Of a DNA stretch of 64,000 bases, positions 52,517-62,098 are shown piece by piece. A program made the position numbers and the translations under genes. The notes under the pieces were generated by a model. That model was given only the letters and a program-made list of their open reading frames with translations, searched no databases and was not told the origin of the DNA. This DNA is from CAZBXD01 sp965216395 (GTDB lineage Bacteria; Pseudomonadota; Alphaproteobacteria; Micavibrionales; SZUA-601): contig OZ244156.1 in the NCBI GenBank assembly GCA_965216395.1, positions 434,001-498,000 of the forward strand, written 5' to 3'. Each line of letters starts with the position of its first letter. The first letter of the stretch is position 1.

Positions 52517-54258
52517 AATATGTGCACGTCTTATTGATAAGCTTTTTAGTATTCGTAACGAATGCGCCCAAGACTATGGCTCAGCCGCCAGAATGGCCAA
52601 TAACACATGCAATTGCGATGCATGGACCGGTAAAATATCCTACTGATTTTCAATATTTAGACTATGTGAATCCAGATGCGCCGAAGGGCGGTGTTTTAAA
52701 ACGGGCTGAATTTGGTAGTTTTGATAGTTTCAACCCCAATTTGCTGATCGGTCAAACACCAACAAGTATGATAGACTTATCTTATTGGGATCCATTAATG
52801 CGTCGTGTTTGGGATGAGCCATTTTCGCTTTACGGTCTGATCGCGGAGAAAATAGCCATAGCCCCTGATCGTTCAGCTCTTACATTTTATCTCAATCCAA
52901 AGGCTGTTTTTCATGACGGACATCCCATTTTGGTCGAGGATGTTTTATTCACATTAGATGTTTTGCAAAAACACGGCCGCCCCAATGCCCGACGGATTTA
53001 TAAATTGGTTAAAAGCTTTGAGAGGCACGATGACCGAGCGGTTACCTTGTATTTTGGTGATGGCTATGATCAAGAAACGGCATTGATTATTGCGATGATG
53101 CGGGTTTTACCTAAGCATTATTGGCACGAAAAGAACCGTGATTTTTCCAAAACAACACTGGAACCGCCTTTGGGAAGCGGGCCCTATAAAATCCAAGATT
53201 TTGAACAGGGACGACAGATTCGATATCAACGCGTTGAAAATTATTGGGCGGCTGATCATCCTGTTAATCGTGGTTCTTATAATTTTGATCAAATTGTTTA
53301 TGATTTTTATCGTGATGAAACCATTGCTTTACAAGCTTTTGAATCAGGGGCATTTGATTTGCATCGCGAATGGCAAGCCCATCGTTGGAAAAGAGATTAT
53401 AATTTTAAAGCCATCGAAACAGGGGAGATTATTAAGGGCGCATTTAAACATAGTCGCCCTAATCGAGCGCGTTTTTTGATTTACAATACACGTAAAAAGA
53501 TTTTTCAAAACCGTGATGTGCGCTATGCTTTGGCACATGGTTTTGATTTTGAATGGATCAATAAAAACCTTTTTAACAGTGCTTATGAACGTATGAATAG
53601 CATCTTTGTTAATTCAGATTTGGCTGATCAACGTATTACGCCTTTTATTCCACGCACAGATGGTTCGGGTTTGAGGGGGATCCGCAAAAATTTAAAAACC
53701 GCACAAAAGATATTACATGACCAAGGTTGGCAATTAGAAAATGGTCAACTTACCCATATAGTGACCAAACAAATTTTTGAGTTTGAAATCTTGCTTGGTA
53801 ATCCTGCGCAAGAACGTATTGCCTTGGAATTTGCGCGTCATCTTAAACGTTTGGGGATAAAGGCAAAAATCCGTACTGTTGATAGCGCGCAATATATTCG
53901 GCGTTTACAAGATTATGATTTTGACATGACAATCAATGATTGGCGCAATTCTTTATCCCCTGGGACGGAACAAGCGGTTTATTGGGGGAGCGCTTCTGCG
54001 GATTTGCCAGGGGGACTGAATTATTCTGGTGTTAAAAATTTAAAAATTGATCGCTATATTGCCGATTTAACACAAGCTCAAACCCGTGAAGAACTTATAA
54101 ATTACGCAAAAGAATTGGATTATGAGATCATGAAAAACTGGTATGGTATACCTTTATATTATAGTGGTTATGATTATATTGCTTATCGATCTGATATGGC
54201 TCATCCCGATACAACACCAATATACGGACCAATTATTGAGACTTGGTGGAAAAAATAA
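52513..54258 (+). CDS. YejA-like peptide-binding protein (SBP family 5), no permease nearby
   Basis: Periplasmic solute-binding protein of 581 residues. The ATG at 52513 overlaps the kinase stop. A signal peptide (1-24, MAQPPEW after cleavage) precedes a family-5 fold: THAIAMHGPVKYPTDFQYLDYVNPDAPKGG, AEFGSFDSFNPNLL, DVLFTLDVLQKHG, PLGSGPYKIQDFEQGRQIRYQRVENYWA. These resemble YejA, the binding protein for microcin C/oligopeptides. YejBEF permease genes are absent downstream; a lipoprotein gene follows instead. It may use a permease encoded elsewhere. An 89-residue longer frame from 52423 is unsupported. Confidence 0.88.
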   Translation: MKYVHVLLISFLVFVTNAPKTMAQPPEWPITHAIAMHGPVKYPTDFQYLDYVNPDAPKGGVLKRAEFGSFDSFNPNLLIGQTPTSMIDLSYWDPLMRRVWDEPFSLYGLIAEKIAIAPDRSALTFYLNPKAVFHDGHPILVEDVLFTLDVLQKHGRPNARRIYKLVKSFERHDDRAVTLYFGDGYDQETALIIAMMRVLPKHYWHEKNRDFSKTTLEPPLGSGPYKIQDFEQGRQIRYQRVENYWAADHPVNRGSYNFDQIVYDFYRDETIALQAFESGAFDLHREWQAHRWKRDYNFKAIETGEIIKGAFKHSRPNRARFLIYNTRKKIFQNRDVRYALAHGFDFEWINKNLFNSAYERMNSIFVNSDLADQRITPFIPRTDGSGLRGIRKNLKTAQKILHDQGWQLENGQLTHIVTKQIFEFEILLGNPAQERIALEFARHLKRLGIKAKIRTVDSAQYIRRLQDYDFDMTINDWRNSLSPGTEQAVYWGSASADLPGGLNYSGVKNLKIDRYIADLTQAQTREELINYAKELDYEIMKNWYGIPLYYSGYDYIAYRSDMAHPDTTPIYGPIIETWWKK

Positions 54259-54358
54259 ACTTTTATGAATAACACATGACAAAATCGTAATATTCAGGTA
54301 ACCTTATTTGTATATATCTAGTTTTCAATATTTGATTATTATGCAAGGATTTTAATAT

Positions 54359-54892
54359 ATGCGCCATTTTGTTTGTATCATGATTGCCTCTCTTTTCGCG
54401 ATTGGGTGTGCTCAACATAAAGAATATTATTATTGGCAAAAGACAGATACGGCTTCTGCCTTATATCTAACTGGGCCAAAAGCACAACAGATGTTAGAAC
54501 AAGATATTTCAGAATGTGTTCACGAAATTGTTGAACTGGCTAAATTGTCTAATATTCGTGAGGGTAATTTAAGCAAGCTTAATAAAATTAATCGCGCCGA
54601 TCATGTTGAAATGGCTAAGGGAACACCGCCAATTCCGATGACACGTGAACATGAATATTTACGTGATGTTCGTGTTGATCACACAGATTATCACGATTTT
54701 GAAGGATGTATGGATGACAAAGGATGGATGCGTGTTAAATATGTTCATCCAGAAACGGAACATCGTGCCAAAGAAAATTATTCTAAAACAGTTGAATACA
54801 GCCGAAGACCATCGGCGCATGACGTTGTTCGTAAACAATCTGATGCCCGTTTTAGAGAAGCTGAAAATGGTCATGATATTGACGCACGTTAA
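54359..54892 (+). CDS. Lipoprotein at the head of the exopolysaccharide locus
   Basis: A 177-residue lipoprotein with lipobox AIGCAQ (Cys17) after a short signal segment. An AAGGA site precedes the ATG by about 9 bases. The mature part has several aromatic residues and a conserved-looking helix (AQQMLEQDISECVHEIVELAKL), then a cysteine in DFEGCMDDKGWMRVKYV and a basic end. The two mature cysteines (Cys52, Cys122) could form a disulfide bond. It precedes the beta-barrel and Wza genes, so a role in polysaccharide export or barrel assembly is likely but unproved. Confidence 0.7.
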   Translation: MRHFVCIMIASLFAIGCAQHKEYYYWQKTDTASALYLTGPKAQQMLEQDISECVHEIVELAKLSNIREGNLSKLNKINRADHVEMAKGTPPIPMTREHEYLRDVRVDHTDYHDFEGCMDDKGWMRVKYVHPETEHRAKENYSKTVEYSRRPSAHDVVRKQSDARFREAENGHDIDAR

Positions 54893-54945
54893 TCAAAACA
54901 TTTCATAGTCTTGTTTGGTTATAAGAAACTGACTATCGTTTATGA

Positions 54946-56211
54946 ATGATTCGATGGTTTCTTGTTTTACTGGCTTTTCTATATACCAACATGTTTAATA
55001 ATGCTTGGGCGCAAGATTTTACGTTTGATCAACAACCGGTTATTGAACGTAGTCATCAAGGTTATCATGCGCCCGGTTTGCAATATGGTGTTTTTAAGAT
55101 ACAGCCAAGATTTGATATCGGGGTCTCTTACAATGATAATATCTATGCAACGCCTCAAAAAGAAAGCGATTGGATCACATCATTGCGTCCACAAATTGCG
55201 ATTAAAACAGAACAAAAATCATTTTATGATGTGGCCCTTAATTTATCGGCCAATCAAGCAATTTATAAAGATAATAGGAGTGAAAATTACACGGATTATA
55301 CAATTGATTTGGCGTCAAGAATATATGCGAACAAATCCCTGTGGTTTGACAGTGATTTTGTTTTTGAACATTTGCACGAAGATCGCAACGACCCGAACGC
55401 CGTACAGATAACGACCCAGCCTTTAACTTATGATCGTCACCATGCATCTTTGATAGGATATTATCAGTATCGTAAAACCCGTTTAGGTTTAGGGGCTTCA
55501 TGGCAGCAATATCGTTTTGATAACAGTACAAGCCCCGCGGCAATGCCGGTTATTCAAAATGACAGAGATCGCAACGAATATGGTATTCATGGGGAAGTCG
55601 TTTATGAAATGAGTCCTCATTACGAAGCTTTTGTTGAAGCATCGATTAATCAAATTAATTATCAGCGCAATGATTTTGTCTCTGGGTCGAATACGTATTC
55701 AGGTGATAATCGTGATTCGACAGGGTATGAAATACTTTCTGGGATGCGTTTTGATATCACATCCCTTGTGCGTGCAGATATCGGTCTTGGTTATTTGGCA
55801 CAAAATTACAGCCAAACAGGGTTAACTGATATTAATGGTCTCAATTTACAAGCCAAGTTTCTTTGGAATGTTACCCCGCTGACTGATTTAACCTTACAAT
55901 TAAATCGTAATGTGCAAGAAACCGTTTCTGCAGGTAGTTCTGGTTATATAGAAACAGCGTTGCAGGGTGTTGTTGATCATGAATTAAAACGTCATATCAT
56001 CTTATCAACAGGTTTTGATTACGCTGTTCAAGATTACCAAGGTATATCGCAAAACGATAAACGAACAAATTTCTTTGCCCGTGGCACATATAAAATGAAT
56101 CAAAACCTCGCATGGGTATTGGAATATATTTACGATAAACGCGATTCCAATCAAACTGGCTTGGATTTTGATAGAAATATCATTATGTTGAGAGCGGTAA
56201 TAAAACGATAG
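54946..56211 (+). CDS. Outer-membrane beta-barrel protein of the polysaccharide locus
   Basis: A signal peptide (about 1-22, NAWA cleavage) is followed by about 400 residues of alternating hydrophobic and polar strands typical of an outer-membrane barrel. The start of the barrel (FKIQPRFDIGVSYNDNIYATPQKESDWITSLRP) matches the group called putative beta-barrel porin 2 (BBP2/DUF2320), often found in exopolysaccharide gene clusters. It ends with a C-terminal strand (NIIMLRAVIKR). It could form the outer-membrane channel for the polymer, working with the next gene. wza starts 2 bases after it. Confidence 0.82.
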   Translation: MIRWFLVLLAFLYTNMFNNAWAQDFTFDQQPVIERSHQGYHAPGLQYGVFKIQPRFDIGVSYNDNIYATPQKESDWITSLRPQIAIKTEQKSFYDVALNLSANQAIYKDNRSENYTDYTIDLASRIYANKSLWFDSDFVFEHLHEDRNDPNAVQITTQPLTYDRHHASLIGYYQYRKTRLGLGASWQQYRFDNSTSPAAMPVIQNDRDRNEYGIHGEVVYEMSPHYEAFVEASINQINYQRNDFVSGSNTYSGDNRDSTGYEILSGMRFDITSLVRADIGLGYLAQNYSQTGLTDINGLNLQAKFLWNVTPLTDLTLQLNRNVQETVSAGSSGYIETALQGVVDHELKRHIILSTGFDYAVQDYQGISQNDKRTNFFARGTYKMNQNLAWVLEYIYDKRDSNQTGLDFDRNIIMLRAVIKR

Positions 56212-56213
56212 CT

Positions 56214-56813
56214 ATGGTGAAATACATGCAAAATATAATATCTTTATTCGTGATATGCTGTATGGTTATTATTATCGCGTCATGTTCTTCTTACAGTGGT
56301 GAGATGCAATATGCGTATCAATCAACCCCAACAATGATCCATGATTATCATTTACAAACAGGGGACAGCCTTGCTGTAACAGTTTTTGAAGAAGAGGGTT
56401 TATCAGGGGAATATAAAATTGATGGGTCGGGTAATGTGACTTTGCCTTTAGTTGGCACTATTGATGTTGCGGGTAAAGATATGCGGGCAATTAAAGATGA
56501 CATTACCTTGGCTTATTCACAAAATTATCTTAAAGACCCTAATATAACCGTTGAAGTGGCGCAATATCGGCCATTTTATATATTAGGTGAGGTTAAAAAA
56601 CCAGGACAATATCCTTATACTGAAAATATGACGATTTTAAACGCCGTGGCTTTAAGCGGTGGTTTTACTTATCGTGCATCACGCAAAAAGACCCGTATAA
56701 AGCGTTCTGTGATATCTTCTGATTATTCGACAAAAACAATTACATATCTATCAGATCTTAATAGTGTTATTTTGCCTGGTGATGTTGTTGAAATTGGTGA
56801 ACGGCTCTTTTAA
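56214..56813 (+). CDS. Wza-like polysaccharide export lipoprotein, short form
   Basis: Outer-membrane or periplasmic auxiliary of polysaccharide export. The signal peptide ends in lipobox IIASC (Cys24). The 199 residues contain the poly-export domain (YHLQTGDSLAVTVFEEEGLSGEYKIDGSGNVTLPLVGTI) and one SLBB-like domain (FYILGEVKKPGQYPYTENMTILNAVALSGG). E. coli Wza is 379 residues and has a C-terminal outer-membrane helix that this protein lacks, so a separate pore, perhaps the upstream barrel, may be used. The stop and the next start overlap by one base (TAATG). Confidence 0.9.
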   Translation: MVKYMQNIISLFVICCMVIIIASCSSYSGEMQYAYQSTPTMIHDYHLQTGDSLAVTVFEEEGLSGEYKIDGSGNVTLPLVGTIDVAGKDMRAIKDDITLAYSQNYLKDPNITVEVAQYRPFYILGEVKKPGQYPYTENMTILNAVALSGGFTYRASRKKTRIKRSVISSDYSTKTITYLSDLNSVILPGDVVEIGERLF

Positions 56814-58888
56814 TGACGATGAATACTCATAATAATATCAGCCCAATCGGCCTGCGAGAGGTTTTTTATCTTTTTTGGCGGCGAAAATATTTGATAGGGG
56901 CATCAATAATTCTATTTCTTACGAGTGCGATACTCTTATTGCTTACTATTGAGCCAAGATATTCAGCAAACGCTGTGCTTGAAATTCGGAAGATCAATGA
57001 TACCAAACCAACGTCACAGCAAATCAACGGCCAGATTGAAATTATTAGATCCAACGCGGTGGCTCTTACCGTTTTTGAAGCGTTAGATTTGCTTGCCGAT
57101 AAAGACTTTAACCCAAAAAATCACTTTGAAGACACGCAACAAATTCTTGATCAGCTGCTCAATCAGCTTTCGGTTAAGGCTTTAAATCGTTCCTCGATGA
57201 TTCGCATTGGCTTTCAGCACCCAAATGCAGAACTAACGAAAAATATTACAAATCAATGGGCTAAGCAATATATTGATTATCAAATTAGATCCAGCCATGC
57301 GGATATGGTCGATAATGATCAGTGGCTTAATACGCGTTTAGAAGAATTATCACAACAATTGAAAAAATCATCTCAGGCGGTTGAAAGATACCATTTAGAA
57401 AATGCCTTGACGAGTGATTATCAATTTACTGATCCAGATGATCAGGCGATGCAAATCAAACAACAATTACTAAAAGCGAAGAGTAATTTGGGAGAAGCAA
57501 AAGCGCGTCTCCAGCAGGTCAATACGATTAAAAATCAAAAAGACATGATTGAAACGCTCCCAGAAATTATCAATTCTCCATTGATTCAAAGGCTCAAACA
57601 AGAAGAAACACATTTGATACGTCAACTCTCAGAGTTAAAAACACGTTATGAAGATAAACACCCGCAAATTATAAATGCGAAGGCTGAATTAACAGCCCAG
57701 AGAGCAAAAATTTCTCAAGAAACTGCGAAAATTATTCAAGGATTTGAAAATAATGTAGAGCTTATTCAAGCGCAAATTTTATCTCTCACAGAACGCATGC
57801 AAAATATGCAGCAAGAACGTGACACGGCTAATCCAAAATGGGTACGTTTACAACAACTTATTCAAGAAGCGCAAACTGACCAAAGGTTATATGAAGAATT
57901 TTTAACGCGTTACAAAAGCAACCATCAACAAGAATATGTTCAAAGATCAGATATTCGTATTATTTCTTTGGCTGAGTTGCCTCAACATACGGTCTGGCCA
58001 AATAAATTTTTGATTATATTTATAAGTTCATTAGCTGGGCTTATTTTTGGTATTACAATTGCGCTTATTATAGAAACATTAGATGATGGTTATCGAACAT
58101 CGGTTGATTTGGAAAAACGATATAATATCCCTGTGTTAATGATGATTCCGTCATTAGAAAATTCGAATAAAAAAACAGAAAAACAAATGGCCGATCACAT
58201 TTTCGATGAACCTTATTCAGCCATTGCTGAAGCTGTACGATCGCTTCGTGTTTCTTTATCTTTGCGACGTGATAGATCATCACAAAGCACAGTGATAAGT
58301 GTAACATCTTCTGTACCGGAGGAGGGCAAAACAACACTTTCTGTTTGGCTGGCCAGAGCGACGGCCCAAGCACAGAAAAAGACACTTTTAATTGATTGTG
58401 ATTTACGCCGTCCTACAATGCATCAATTTTTTAATGATTCAAACCAAATCACTTTGGTGGATGTTCTCAAAGAAAATAAAAATGTTGAAGATTTAATATC
58501 TATTGATCCAAAAACGGGGTTACACTGTATCTATGCGCGGCCCATGGAAAAAAATGATGCTGATATCTTTTCATCGGGAAATATAGAAAAATTAATCACA
58601 TATTTGCGCAGTGTTTACGATGTTATTATTTTAGACACGCCCCCCATTCTTTCGGTTTCTGATACTCGTATTTTGTCAAAACTTTCTGATCGCGTTTTAT
58701 ATGCTGTGCAATGGAAGAAAACACCACGCGAAATGGTGAATACGGTTATGCGCCATATGAATCATGATAATATACATATTGCGGGTTTTGTGCTAACTCA
58801 GGTGAATATGCGTGAACATGCGCAATATCATTACAGCGATATGGGGGCATATTATGCTCAATATCACGCAAGTTTTTCAAAAAAATAA
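56813..58888 (+). CDS. Wzc-like chain-length regulator and tyrosine kinase
   Basis: Bacterial tyrosine autokinase that controls polymer length. The 691 residues hold an N-terminal Wzz domain flanked by membrane helices (about 26-46 and 398-420) with a long periplasmic coiled coil (170-350; ARLQQVNTIKNQKDM). The cytoplasmic BY-kinase domain has Walker A SSVPEEGKTT (499-508), Walker A' LLIDCDLRRP (525-534) and Walker B VIILDTPP (604-611). A tyrosine cluster at the C-terminus (Tyr672, 674, 680, 681, 684) is the expected autophosphorylation site. No cognate phosphatase gene (wzb) is adjacent. Confidence 0.93.
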   Translation: MTMNTHNNISPIGLREVFYLFWRRKYLIGASIILFLTSAILLLLTIEPRYSANAVLEIRKINDTKPTSQQINGQIEIIRSNAVALTVFEALDLLADKDFNPKNHFEDTQQILDQLLNQLSVKALNRSSMIRIGFQHPNAELTKNITNQWAKQYIDYQIRSSHADMVDNDQWLNTRLEELSQQLKKSSQAVERYHLENALTSDYQFTDPDDQAMQIKQQLLKAKSNLGEAKARLQQVNTIKNQKDMIETLPEIINSPLIQRLKQEETHLIRQLSELKTRYEDKHPQIINAKAELTAQRAKISQETAKIIQGFENNVELIQAQILSLTERMQNMQQERDTANPKWVRLQQLIQEAQTDQRLYEEFLTRYKSNHQQEYVQRSDIRIISLAELPQHTVWPNKFLIIFISSLAGLIFGITIALIIETLDDGYRTSVDLEKRYNIPVLMMIPSLENSNKKTEKQMADHIFDEPYSAIAEAVRSLRVSLSLRRDRSSQSTVISVTSSVPEEGKTTLSVWLARATAQAQKKTLLIDCDLRRPTMHQFFNDSNQITLVDVLKENKNVEDLISIDPKTGLHCIYARPMEKNDADIFSSGNIEKLITYLRSVYDVIILDTPPILSVSDTRILSKLSDRVLYAVQWKKTPREMVNTVMRHMNHDNIHIAGFVLTQVNMREHAQYHYSDMGAYYAQYHASFSKK

Positions 58889-58917
58889 AATCTTTTAAAT
58901 TATCTTTTGAAATTATC

Positions 58918-58945
58918 TTGAAATTTTTTTGTTTTTTCCTACAAT
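58918..58945 (+). promoter_or_regulatory. Candidate internal promoter for the glycosyltransferase genes
   Basis: TTGAAA (58918-58923), 16 bases, TACAAT (58940-58945). Each hexamer differs from consensus at one base. It lies in the 122-base gap after the Wzc-like gene and would give a leader of about 60 bases before the TTG start of the sugar transferase gene. Confidence 0.5.
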
Positions 58946-59010
58946 CGTATTAATTGCATAAATAAAGGTGATTCCCCTTATGGTTTTACACGCATACAAG
59001 GTTTAAAAAA

Positions 59011-59673
59011 TTGGAAATTCAATTATTATCACCACCGTCTTCTAAAATATTGGATGAAGCACTAAGCGAACATAGATTCGCCTTTAAAGCAGTAAAGCGT
59101 TTTTTTGATATCATATTGGTCGTTTTTAGCCTTCCTGTTACTTTGCCATTAATTTTATTGATAGGGTTCTTGGTTAAGCTTGATTCTAAAGGGACTGTTT
59201 TTTATACACAGCGTCGCGGTGGCCGGTCTGGAAAAACCTTTACTATATACAAATTCCGTACGATGAAAATGAATCACTGTACAGCGTATGGCGGTAAGCA
59301 GGTTTGTCCCAATGACAAACGTGTAACAAAAATGGGCCATTTTTTACGTCAAACCAGTCTAGATGAATTACCACAGATTTTTAATATTTTAAAAGGTGAT
59401 ATGTCGATTGTTGGTCCACGTCCCCATGCAATTGATCATAATGATTATTATAATCAAAGAATTGCCCATTATCATGAACGTCACAGATTAAAGCCCGGTT
59501 TAACCGGCTTAGCGCAGATTAACGGATTGCGTGGTCAAACAAAAACTGTGGAAGAAATGGCACAACGTGTATATTATGATTTGATTTATATTCGTCAGCA
59601 ATCCTTGTTTTTTGATATAAAAATCATTCTTTTAACTTTCAAAGAATTGCTATTTTCCAAGAATGCCTATTAA
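59011..59673 (+). CDS. Initiating sugar-phosphate transferase (ExoY/WcaJ type), TTG start
   Basis: Attaches the first sugar to undecaprenyl phosphate. The 220 residues have a membrane hairpin (about 33-53) and the bacterial sugar transferase signature: KRFFDIILVVFSLPVT, YTQRRGGRSGKTFTIYKFRTMK, TSLDELPQIFNILKGDMSIVGPRP (with DELPQ and GPRP) and LKPGLTGLAQINGLRG. It lacks the extra membrane segments of WcaJ and is closer in length to ExoY. TTG at 59011, with AAGG 9 bases before, is the only plausible start. Confidence 0.93.
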   Translation: MEIQLLSPPSSKILDEALSEHRFAFKAVKRFFDIILVVFSLPVTLPLILLIGFLVKLDSKGTVFYTQRRGGRSGKTFTIYKFRTMKMNHCTAYGGKQVCPNDKRVTKMGHFLRQTSLDELPQIFNILKGDMSIVGPRPHAIDHNDYYNQRIAHYHERHRLKPGLTGLAQINGLRGQTKTVEEMAQRVYYDLIYIRQQSLFFDIKIILLTFKELLFSKNAY

Positions 59674-59703
59674 ATCATTATCATAAAAACGTATTTCTAA
59701 TTC

Positions 59704-60984
59704 TTGGTTATTATTGTGTCCGTTAAATCACTCAAAAAAATCTTTGAACATATTGGCTGGGCCACATTTGAACAAGCGATACTCAGCGCAACAAACTTAA
59801 TTATTGCATTTTTTCTCATTAAAATATGGCCCTTAGAAGTTTTTGGCCAATTTTCAATCACATATTTATTTATTGTTTTGACCTTAGAAATTCAAAGAGC
59901 GTGTATTATCTCCCCGATGATGAGTTTGGCGCCGAAAAAGTCACAATCAGAACAGGCTATGTATTTTTCAACCCTGAACAGGCTTAATATTGCTTTATCA
60001 TTAATTTCTGCGCTTTTAATGGCTTTTGTTACTTGGCTAAGTGGTTGGTTTGCCCCTCAATGGAGGATTGCATCTTTATTTTTGATTATGGGGGGATTTG
60101 TGATACCACGAATGATTCATGAGTTTCTTCGCTGTCAATTTTTTGTACAAAAAAAACCGCTTAAAGCATTAGTGATGAGTAGTGTGAGAAGCGGATTATT
60201 GATGCTTTTATTGGTATTAGGTTATTTTTATTGGGGGGATTTAACATTAAAAAATACTCTCTTAATTTATATATTTTCATATATTATATCTTCTGCGGTG
60301 GCCTATGTGACTGTTGAAAAGAAATCAGAATCTGGAATACATGTTTATAAAAAAACCGTCGTTGATCACTGGTATTTTGGGCGTTGGTTATTTGTGACTG
60401 TGGGGGTGCAATATGCGACTAATAACTATTTATTATTAATCGCAGCAACAATTTTGGGCCCTGTAGCCGTTGGTGCAATTCGCGCCGTGCAACATATTAT
60501 GGGTGTTTTAGGAACAATTTTTCAGGCTTTAGAAAATATTGTTCCCGCCCATTCAGCCGCATTATTCCATCGTGGTGGATTGAGGGCCTTATCAACATAT
60601 CTTATGAAGACGAGTATAGGGCTCTTGATTACCAGTTTAATTTTCTTCATAGGTGTTTTTATTTTTCAACCTTTGATCATTTCTTTTTTCTTCGCAGATG
60701 AAGATAAAAGGATGATATCCATGTTGATATACGCCTTTATGGTCTTCTATATGCTGTTATCGCCAAGTTTATGTTTGGTTTATGCTTTGCGAGCGATTGA
60801 AAAAACACGGCCAATTTTTATTGCTTATGCGATAACTGCGTTGTTAAATACTGTATTTGCCCGTTGGATTATTGATCAATTGGGACTTATGGGGCTTGTT
60901 TATGCGATGATTTTCTTCCAAATGGTTATCATTTCTGTCTATGCTTTGTTTTTAAAAAAATATTATCAGATGGGCCATAAATGA
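59704..60984 (+). CDS. Wzx-type polysaccharide flippase
   Basis: Moves lipid-linked repeat units across the inner membrane. The 426 residues carry about 12 hydrophobic helices and start with the MATE/MVF-like text (IFEHIGWATFEQAILSATNLIIAFFLIKI). Low conservation is typical of Wzx. The start is TTG 59704 or GTG 59716; neither has a clear ribosome binding site. The next gene overlaps its stop by four bases (ATGA), so the glycosyltransferase is coupled. Confidence 0.82.
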   Translation: MVIIVSVKSLKKIFEHIGWATFEQAILSATNLIIAFFLIKIWPLEVFGQFSITYLFIVLTLEIQRACIISPMMSLAPKKSQSEQAMYFSTLNRLNIALSLISALLMAFVTWLSGWFAPQWRIASLFLIMGGFVIPRMIHEFLRCQFFVQKKPLKALVMSSVRSGLLMLLLVLGYFYWGDLTLKNTLLIYIFSYIISSAVAYVTVEKKSESGIHVYKKTVVDHWYFGRWLFVTVGVQYATNNYLLLIAATILGPVAVGAIRAVQHIMGVLGTIFQALENIVPAHSAALFHRGGLRALSTYLMKTSIGLLITSLIFFIGVFIFQPLIISFFFADEDKRMISMLIYAFMVFYMLLSPSLCLVYALRAIEKTRPIFIAYAITALLNTVFARWIIDQLGLMGLVYAMIFFQMVIISVYALFLKKYYQMGHK

Positions 60985-62096
60985 ATATTATTCACATCTG
61001 CTTAGGTAAGGCCAATCCAAATCGTATGAACGGTGTGAATAAATTTGTTCACTCTCTAGCGACACAGCAACAAAAATTGAATATGAATATTGCGGTCTGG
61101 GGCATTACAAAAACATTAGAAAAAGACACTTTTTTGCGAAAATATCCGCTGCGTATTTTTCATGGAAATGCGCGCCTATTTAAAATGAATAAAAATCTTA
61201 AAATAGCACTTAAAGAAATAGACTCAGATACAATCATTCATTTTCATGGTGTGATGACACCAATTTATTTTTCAATCGCGCGCCAACTTAAAAAACAGAG
61301 TATCCGTTGGGTTGTAACACCCCATGGGGCTTATAATAAGGAGTCCTTGCGCTATAAATTTCTTCGAAAATGGCTTTATATTCTTGTTTTTGATCAATAT
61401 ATTTTAAGAAATGCTCATAAAATTCATGTAGGCATTTTAGATGAGTTTAAGATGATACGATGGTTGTGTAAAACAACACCCGTTGTCGCCATTAAAAACG
61501 CACAAGAATTACCAAAATTATCAAAAAAAGCGCCGAATAATAAAGAAAAACAAAGAGCATTAATTTTTGGCTATATAGGTCGTTTAGAAAAACGACAAAA
61601 AGGTTTGGATATTTTGTTAAACGGTTTTTCTGATTATCTAAAAAAAGGTGGTCAAGGGTATTTATATTTGATTGGTGATGGTCCCGATCGAAGATTTTTG
61701 ACCGATCTTGCAAATGATTTAAATATGAGCGATCGAGTGGTTTTCCATGGCGCTCAATTTGCTGAAGAGAAAAAAGATCTTATTAAGGGGATAGATGTTT
61801 TTGTTCATACGAGCCGATGGGAAGTTAATCCATTATCGGTTATGGAAGCCGCAAGTTTAGAAAAACCACTTTTAATATCTCAATCAACCAATATGGCGGA
61901 TGAGGTTGAATCTTATCAAGCTGGTTTTGTTTTAACTGAAAATAATCAATTTGAATTGTCTCAGTGTATGTTAGAAATTGATCATAAGAAAGATTGCTTA
62001 AAAGAAATCGGTAAAAATGCGCGTCGCATGATAAAAGAAAGATTTGACCCAACAAAAGCGGCCACAGCTATTTTTGAAAAGGTGTATAAAAATTAG
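60981..62096 (+). CDS. Glycosyltransferase family 4 (GT-B)
   Basis: Cytoplasmic glycosyltransferase of 371 residues. The N-terminal Rossmann half includes HICLGKANPNRMNGVNKFVHSLA and FHGVMTPIYFSIARQL. The C-terminal half has the GT4 signature IFGYIGRLEKRQKGLDILLNGF, LIGDGPDRRFL and the EX7E-like motif (RWEVNPLSVMEAASLEKPLLIS). It transfers a nucleotide-activated sugar to the growing repeat unit; the sugar is unknown. It is coupled to the flippase by an ATGA overlap. Confidence 0.9.
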   Translation: MNIIHICLGKANPNRMNGVNKFVHSLATQQQKLNMNIAVWGITKTLEKDTFLRKYPLRIFHGNARLFKMNKNLKIALKEIDSDTIIHFHGVMTPIYFSIARQLKKQSIRWVVTPHGAYNKESLRYKFLRKWLYILVFDQYILRNAHKIHVGILDEFKMIRWLCKTTPVVAIKNAQELPKLSKKAPNNKEKQRALIFGYIGRLEKRQKGLDILLNGFSDYLKKGGQGYLYLIGDGPDRRFLTDLANDLNMSDRVVFHGAQFAEEKKDLIKGIDVFVHTSRWEVNPLSVMEAASLEKPLLISQSTNMADEVESYQAGFVLTENNQFELSQCMLEIDHKKDCLKEIGKNARRMIKERFDPTKAATAIFEKVYKN

Positions 62097-62098
62097 AT

